Under the pieces are notes generated by a model, which saw only the letters and a list, made by a program, of their open reading frames with translations, was not told where the DNA came from and did no database searches. This document shows positions 57,177 through 64,000 of a stretch of 64,000 nt of DNA, piece by piece. The stretch is from Metallyticus violacea (Eukaryota > Arthropoda > Insecta > Mantodea > Metallyticidae). The stretch spans positions 24,050,001 to 24,114,000 of the forward strand of contig CM060838.1 of assembly GCA_030762175.1 (NCBI GenBank), given 5' to 3'. Both the position numbers and the translations under genes were made by a program. Position 1 is the stretch's first letter. Each line of letters begins with the position of its first letter.

Positions 57177-57464
57177 TTTTTTTTTTGAGTAGTGTTTAAC
57201 ACCCGTTTTTACTACTGAGGCACCACAGGCGCTGGATACTGATGATACATGAGATGAAATGATAATTTGGTAAAGGATACTTTTTTTAAGTAAGGAAACG
57301 TTCCAGGCCTAAGTGTAGGTACCTCCCCGGCATTTGCCAGTTATGAAGACTAAGGAAAACCTGAAAAAAAACCCAGTCAGTGAGGACGGACCTGGTGGGG
57401 TTCGAACCCCAGACCTCCCGCTCACAAGTCCGCACCTTAACGACCTCAGTCACCCGCGACGGTA
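57177..57464 (-). mobile_element. SINE family B, full length
   Basis: Minus-strand copy with tail GTGTTTAACACCCGTTTTTA, body CTCCCCGGCATTTGCCAG, B box GGGTTCGAACCCC and A box region CGACCTCAGTCACCCGCG. Flanks GAAGTCAGA (57168-57176) and GAAGCCAGA (57465-57473) are a probable target duplication with one change. Confidence 0.9.
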
Positions 57465-57479
57465 GAAGCCAGAGTGAAA

Positions 57480-58675
57480 TTCTATTTACTTAAAGCAATT
57501 TGCATATTATAGAAGGGTTTTAAATTCGAGGTTTTACAGAAAAGGAAGGAAGTGTATAGCAAAGGCAAAGACTTCTTGTTACTAAAACTTCTGAATATAC
57601 AGAGGAATAAAGACATCAAGAAGCATCTAAGCAAGAAAGTTGTTCTACGGTATAGAAGTAATTAAACAACACATTAAAACAATGCTTAAACAACTATTCA
57701 AAAATATGAATAGCCTAGTACATAGAAACAGCTTAAACATGGGAACAAATATTAATATATTACAATTATTTCAATATCATTTGAAATGCGTAACCTTTTA
57801 AATAAAGCAAGATTTGAATGCATGCCATTTGCTCGCATATTTAGACACCGCTCGATTGCCAAATCTCACATTCAGATGTAACAACACACGGACCACGGCA
57901 AAGAGTAGGTCAAGCCTGTATAACGAATGCTTCAATTAACAACTCTCTTTCACTGTGGCCGCCACAGACTGAACGTCTCAGAAAACGAAGTTCATCAAGG
58001 GAAGGAAGAAATTTGACGCCGCTCCTGTAATCCGGGCAGTAACGGATTGACGTGCTGCGATGGTGTTCGATTCTTCCTACCCCCCCTCCTTTTTGCTTTC
58101 TCCTTACTCGGAGTCGGAGAAGGCGGACTAATATCCCGTGGGAAGAGCGTGATAATGTTGCAACATTTTTACATAAGCTCCCGCTACCATTGTATCAAAA
58201 ACTCGATCTTCTTCTGAAGAAGGGAGGGGGAGGGAGCAAGGGGAAACTAGAAGAAGAAAGTTGATGCACACAAAGGATCGGCGAACGCTTCTTTAACTAA
58301 TATTGCCGCTTAGCTCCACTGCAGAACACAGAAAATGAAGAAATAACGGTTAGTTTTCTCGCTACTTTGATTTATTCGAACTTGCTTTCAACAGTTAGAA
58401 ATTATAACTCCTATTAGGTAAGTCGGCTTCTAGGATACATAAAATATTTATTTATTATCAGGTGTCTTATTTTGTGCTAAACAGTCTCACAATAACCATA
58501 TTGGACTATCTTTTTGCTTATCACTTTAAGTTATGGAATAATATAAAAGAGGGTTGAGTTTCCTTATAGCAATATAACAAAAGAAATCCCAATATGCTAA
58601 TAAATAAATGTGATCTATGGTAGCACGCTCTCCGTTGAACCCAATGGGGTTTCTAACATGTTTCTTGATAAAGCA
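57480..58675. other. no gene recognised
   Basis: AT-rich apart from 57950-58270. The plus frame 58052-58264 has no known domain. Confidence 0.4.
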
Positions 58676-58679
58676 TCCA

Positions 58680-58990
58680 AACGACGGTGGAGGCCCCCCC
58701 CCCCCCCCCCCCGAGATTTACAAGCCTCTTTCCTTCCAGACGCCGGGGCAGAAACCTTTGCAAAAACAATTCGCGAAGCGCCAGCCACCTCGCCCATGCA
58801 CTTTCGACGCTATAATAGAATCAACGGAATGAAACGATATGAAATCGGAGAGAGGAAAATTCGTGGAATTTAAATATTCGCCTAAGTGATTAGGGAAAAT
58901 CACGAAAAAACCCAAGGCCAGGATGGTCGGTCAATGGGAATTGAACCCGAGACTTATCGAAGCGTATTGCCTGAACCACCACGCTCGATA
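58680..58990 (-). mobile_element. SINE family I with (C)19 run
   Basis: Minus-strand head: A box region GAGCGTGGTGGTTCAGGCA (58988 leftward) and B box GGGTTCAATTCCC near 58938, both good. The body reads TATTCGCCTAAGTGATTAGG and, further left, GAATGAAACGATATGAAATC. A pure run of 19 C lies at 58694-58712 at the far end. A second, eroded copy is at 55050-55240. Confidence 0.6.
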
Positions 58991-60155
58991 ACACGGGTAA
59001 AACTATAAATGCGGTCTCACGTAATGGCATTGTAGAATCCATGTATATTTAAATCCATATATTATTAGGTTGTTCGGAAATTATAGACTATTTTAAGTTG
59101 TTTAAATATTTATATAATATAAACAATACTCGTTATAACCGTGACATATTGTATTTGCACTTTACCACTTATAAAGAAAATAGGGGGAGAAGTATATCCG
59201 ATAGGAAGTAAGGAAGGTGGGAATCTGGAGAAACAGAATGTGACCCATTATATTCTCTACAAGAGAGCGCAAACGATCCACGCATCATTATAGAACAAAC
59301 ATTTACTTCACAACACCAAAAACTGCGGGTGGGTTAATTCGCTACAATTTTTCAAAAATCCCTTCAGATAAGCACTGTCAAGAACTAGTCAAAAAGTAGC
59401 ACGGAAAGGTGCAAGAAAACAGACAATAATGATCATTAGAGAAGAGGTAATTTTGCGTCATAACTGCCAAAGCAAAGGGCGCTCGAGAGAAAGAGAGAAT
59501 TGTGTTAAGAAAAACAACCTCATCCAGCATATTTGCCGAACATTTGACCCTCTACTTACAGAAGAATAAACAAACCTTATACTATTTATAAAAATTAGTA
59601 CTGCTGGGAGCTGAAGAGATGGCTAGAGACGTATGTGGAGAGAGGGCTTTATCTGTCAAGTAAAACATTACGCAATGCAGGTGTTTCATGATCTTTTCAA
59701 ATACTTAAGAGTCGATCCATCTCTTTGCGTTAACAAACGCGGAATATTAACAGTGAACAGTTGAAAGTTATCAACACATTCTTATGATTAGCCATCTTTC
59801 CAGCATTAGATGCTTAATAAAGTTAATTTAATTGAATGTTACTTAGTTGAAGTTTAAGACAAAAAGAGCTAATACGTAAAACTAACGTGATCATAATGAA
59901 AGAAGTGCAAAGTACAAATATAATTAGTTCCCAGCAATTTTGTTGGTCACTAGAATCGTGAGAGTTAGAGCTAAATTTTCCTGAAGCCAATTTAACACAC
60001 TCCACTGCACTTAACCATCCTGCCGCGCAATTAGCCGTTAAGTGTTTTGCAGAATAGCGTAATAATAGCAGCAGTTTCGTAAAAATTAAATTGTGAAAAT
60101 TGAAAAATTACATACTTAAAGGAACGGTGAAGACAAGGATACCAACCATGCATAC
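58991..60155. other. no gene recognised
   Basis: Nothing recognised. A mariner-like word TTAGGTTGTTCGGAAA at 59067-59082 has no convincing partner. Confidence 0.4.
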
Positions 60156-60165
60156 CACAAGATAG

Positions 60166-60432
60166 TTATTTATTTGGTTTATTTGCGTTCTTTAACATCT
60201 CAGGTCATCAGCGTCCCATTCAATTCAGGGCGTGAAACGGTCGATAAATTTTGCTCAGAGGCCTCTTCTTTCAGGCTTGAGATATTTTTCGTGACGTAAA
60301 TGTACGACACGGGACCCAAGGCTTCTTCTTTTCCGAAAGCAGTCATATTTAGGATTTTTACACCCGAAAACATCCATCGATCCTGGCTGGGATTGAACCC
60401 GCAATTTTGGGTTTAGGAGGCAAGTATGACCA
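60166..60432 (-). mobile_element. SINE family A, slightly 5'-truncated
   Basis: The minus-strand copy keeps the B box (GGGATTGAACCCGC) and ends at CAAGTATGAC, so the A box is missing. A 9-bp repeat ACAAGATAG at 60157-60165 and 60433-60441 flanks it, so truncation happened at insertion. Confidence 0.9.
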
Positions 60433-60444
60433 ACAAGATAGAAC

Positions 60445-62615
60445 AAGTAACTGAAGCATCTACGATTAAATAATGATGGAACAATGAAATAGTTTTTTTT
60501 TCAACAGAAAATGCCATAATCTGGAAAAACGAGAGATTATATAAGGTTTTCAAGTGCTTAGTAATATTTGAACTGATATGTCAAAAATAGCTATAGAGAA
60601 TTTGTATCGAAAATAAACATTTTAAATGTGCTGAAACATAATTTTTCATATATTTATTATATAGTTATTAACACTAGTTTAAACTTTTCCTTACATATTT
60701 GGAGAAAACTAACCAGCAATTTTTCTTACGCATACTTAATCCTTATGTCAGGTCAAATTAAGATAGCTCTCGTATTCCAGTTCTTTTCAATTCTTTCATC
60801 TTGTATTTCCTTTAAAATATTATTTCTAATGAAGCCAACAGATTCGAAAAATATAAATTGAAATTTTGGAGATATTTTTAAAATTATGAGTTGAACTATT
60901 CTTAAGTTCCTATAGTTGCTTCTGGCTCTTTTTATTGTTATAATATTATTCTTTTCATCAACTTCATTATTATTATTATTATTATTTATATTATTATTAT
61001 TATCATTATTGTTAAACGTATCTATATGAAAGTGCTGTTTAGTACATATTTTTACCCAGCTTATCTATATTTATGGCCAAGTTTCTATTCTGGGGGTTGG
61101 TCTTAAGTTAATTTTACATATATGTAATACTTTAGACTATATATTTATTTAATTTAAAATTAATATGAAATTTGTAAAATGTGAAGAGCAAATAAAGATA
61201 TCTGGCATAATATATTTTGATATAGGTACCAGATATAAGGTATAAGTATTGCAGACGTAATTTTTTTTAAAAAAAAAAAGACTAAGGAACCAATACTTGT
61301 CGTTAACTCATCTTTATATCCTACACAGCTTGGTAATTAGACTACGCTTTTACAGTTTTAACTTGGTGCTGAAAGGTCATTTCCAACACTATAGAGATAA
61401 GCTAGGTGTGTAGTAATACTGGATCTGTCTGGTCTTGCTGCATTCTCTGTTCATAGAAGCATAATTCTGCACCTTCGATCTAAAAAGTACTTTCAAGCGC
61501 TCTATTGGCTCTTCGTGTGTGGATATAATTTTTAGAGAATAATTACATTTTGACATAGTCAAGAACGTTTGTAGGTTGATATTTATTTGCTTTTATATGC
61601 TCCATTGGCTTCATTGCCTTTATTAAGAAGATTCTATCTTTTGGTAACACATTTTGTAATTTAAATATATAATAACTAAATCAATAAATTAAGACTTTTT
61701 AAGCAATTAATTGATCCCCCAAATAAAATCGGATGTTTTAGTCCGATTATTTATTCCTAAACATCAGAATAGTTTTATTAACACTTTTTGAGAAACTCCC
61801 TCTAAACGTTTTAAGAACTCATATATGGGAATAAAAATGTTTTTATATGCAAACAGGTGTATATGTCTGTTTATACAATACATTCTTTCAACGATAAATT
61901 CAATATTCATCCTGAACTGCCCAGTGCGTTTATTTGCTTAACTTTTAGATATACAGTGTCCATCCTTGATGTTTTAATATTATTATTTTAAAGTAAATAA
62001 TGTATTGGGTGTTTAAACATAAGCTATGAGAAATATAATTTGGGGCGTAGTGTAGCCCATTCATATTTTGGAGATGCTTGAAATTAACATCTTAATTTGC
62101 TGCGTTTAAGAGCAAAATATAATGTTGGTTTTTCAATATTGCCTAATACCCATAATCAATGCGTAAACCACAAAGAAATTTCTGGTAATAAAAAATTGAA
62201 GAGTAAAGGAGAAAAACCTAATAAGTTCAAAATGATCGAGTGTTTGTTTGCGATGTCATTATGTAGCTCAGGCAGTATAGTTGCATGTGATTTAATTATA
62301 CGGAATAAAAACTAAACCCCTGAAAAATATTAAAATATAAAGGAGCATTCAGGAGTATGTATATAAGTTTTACGGATGCTTGCTGGGGAATATTCTGATA
62401 AGTCCATAGAATAGAAGGAAAAAAAAATATTTTTTACAGTTTCTTACACCATATTGGAGAATTTTGGTCATATATAGACATTTGGTTAATTATATTTTTG
62501 GCAATAACGTCTCTGAAGCTGTATATAAAGCAATTTAAATATTGTTATTTAGTGTAAAAACAGATGCACAATAAACCTAATAGAATTATTGCTTATTTAG
62601 GTTCTAAAATATATT
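60445..62615. other. no gene; one (ATT)n microsatellite
   Basis: An interrupted ATT tract lies at about 60966-61012. The remaining 2.1 kb is very AT-rich; the plus frames 60628-60861 and 62097-62315 have no known domain. Confidence 0.5.
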
Positions 62616-62624
62616 AAATCTGGA

Positions 62625-62680
62625 GATATTCAAACCGTAGACCTCCCATTCACGAGTCTGTGCATTAGTAACCGAGGATA
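62625..62680 (-). mobile_element. SINE family B head fragment, decayed
   Basis: CAAACCGTAGACCTCCCATT and CACGAGTCTGTGCATTAGTAA follow the family B head in inverted order (B box side first, then anticodon-arm and D-arm sides). No body or tail is attached. Confidence 0.6.
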
Positions 62681-62689
62681 CTTATATTG

Positions 62690-63920
62690 ATATTATCGGT
62701 GTCGTCAGAAAAGTGAGCTAGGAAGTTTAAAAAGAAACTATAAACAATACAAACAGAAATAACTTAGAAAATGAAGATGAAGAGTTATGAAAAATGTTTC
62801 TCTCACAATATGTTAAAGTTATTTGTAAATTCCACATAAATTACTTATTGCCAGAAAAGTTTTTATGTGTGCGTATTAATTATGGGTATTAGGAACGAAT
62901 ATTATATTTTAATCTTAAAGGCAGCAACTTAATACGCTAATTTTAGCATGTGTAATATGTTGATGGGATATACAATATCCCATATTAGCACCTTTATCAT
63001 AATGATTTTTAAATATCCCATATAATGTTTACTAAATCAATCATGTTGAAACTTCAAAGATGAATACTCTGTATATACAAGAGTAAGCAAATAACCGGAG
63101 TCGAGTTCAGGATGAATGTTTCATGACTTTGAATTGACTGCTGGAACAATTTACCGGGTCACAGAGAGAATGTACCAGATTGAGGAACAAACAAATAAAG
63201 CGGTTTGGCTAACGGCATTGATTAGTTCTAAGATTGAATATATTAACAGTTAATATTAAGGTTATATCACTTTTTGAGTTGCAGCTTGTGAAATGGAGCA
63301 TTCTGAAGATAATTTATATTTATGTTTGTCTTTTAATATTAGCAAATTATCGTTTTATTTTAAATATTGCCTCTTTGTATAATAGTACATATATCGATTC
63401 TTGTTCCAATTCTTTCTGAACATCCTGAAAAGGCTGCTATGGTACTGTATACCAGACTTACACCTAACTTGAAAGTTGCCAATGACTGAAACTAAGAAGT
63501 GAATTCGATCTGATTTGTGTTCGAGGTATATGCAAATACACATATTTGATAATATTTCCCTAATATTTACACAATATTTGAATTATTGATACACGCCTGT
63601 ACTTTTCGTTATAAGCATAATATTTTCCAATTTCTCAAACAGTTACGTAAGCGTTTGTTTTCAGATTTGGACGATAATTATATTTATTTAAGTTGTGCAA
63701 TTTTGATTCTTATCATTTGAGCTAATAATTATTTCATAATTGATGAGCAATCTCATAGGATCATGGAATTGAATTTTAACATCAAAATTTCCAGTCCTTG
63801 ATGCATCAAGTGCTAGCAAATCAAGAAAATATAAAGGAAGGGAAATAAAATGTTGCACCAGTGTACATGGTGTGGTCAATGAGACATTGGCGCAGAAAAG
63901 TTGGCGTGTATCTGCTAATA
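62690..63920. other. no gene recognised
   Basis: AT-rich DNA; nothing recognised beyond short chance palindromes (for example near 62968). Confidence 0.45.
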
Positions 63921-63924
63921 CAGT

Positions 63925-64000
63925 ATCTGGATTTCGATTAACACCAGGACCGTCTTCCCTGATAGAGGTTTTTCTCATTCCCAATAAGTGGTAAATAACG
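63925..64000 (+). mobile_element. SINE family B, partial at window end
   Basis: CACCAGGACCGTCTTCCCTG at 63942-63961, followed by a T-rich stretch and AAGTGGTAAATAACG, tracks the family B sequence just after the B box. The B box itself (TGGATTTCGATTAAC) is mutated. The element continues beyond the window. Confidence 0.65.

Noticed and set aside
59067..59523. A mariner-type element bounded by TTAGGTTGTTCGG and an inverted AACAACCTCA.
   Set aside because: Only about nine bases match at the right end and no transposase remains; not above chance.
62968..62984. Short palindrome GGGATAT...ATATCCC.
   Set aside because: Seven-base arms in AT-rich DNA are expected by chance.
1..64000. CRISPR arrays, bacterial operons or ribosome binding sites.
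   Set aside because: None seen; repeats, splice-like signals and transposon types are eukaryotic.

Overview
The window looks like non-coding DNA from an insect nuclear genome. It is AT-rich, has no open frame longer than about 220 codons outside simple repeats, and is full of tRNA-derived SINEs, decayed DNA transposons and retrotransposons, and microsatellites. The transposase types (mariner, HARBI1-like, a DUF4817-type helix-turn-helix element, hAT) and the large genome style are arthropod. A polyneopteran such as a cockroach or termite is my guess from repeat content, not something the sequence proves. I found no intact host gene, no true tRNA or rRNA gene and no CRISPR array.

Layout. 0-9 kb: a mariner-like transposase relic, the first tRNA-Ser-like SINE (family B), a 136-bp palindromic MITE, a second Tc1/mariner-class relic, a Penelope-like inverted repeat and a fragment of an LTR. 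9-23 kb: microsatellites, a ~1.06-kb foldback with a tRNA-Val-like SINE (family A) inserted inside it, more A and B SINEs, a palindrome with hammerhead-like words and a truncated mariner. 24-31 kb: a ~0.9-kb (TAC)n array, a relic of an uncharacterised multi-copy arthropod protein, two 5'-truncated SINEs and a full-length but broken mariner (29240-30520). 32-38 kb: an LTR with primer-binding-site-like repeats, a possible Tigger/pogo relic and an internally deleted DUF4817-type transposon with terminal inverted repeats. 39-45 kb: a broken PIF/Harbinger transposase split by a SINE, a candidate second Harbinger exon, a second LTR, a LINE fragment and a hAT fragment. 46-64 kb: a MITE, a ~0.7-kb (AGT)n array, a LINE 3' end, several minor SINE families, more A and B SINEs, and long stretches in which I recognise nothing.

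Nothing here works together as a pathway. The common thread is retroposition. SINE families A and B (eight copies each, counting fragments; 16 in total) carry target-site duplications of 8-15 bp at many sites, which lets insertion ends be set to the base and gives nesting order. The most useful observations are: the comparison of the two mariner copies, the foldback interrupted by a SINE, the nested SINE in the Harbinger gene, the repeated primer-binding-like motif behind the LTR, and the apparent sharing of the tRNA 3' end between the two SINE families. I see no convincing evidence of a new functional system; the candidates are listed with what would test them.
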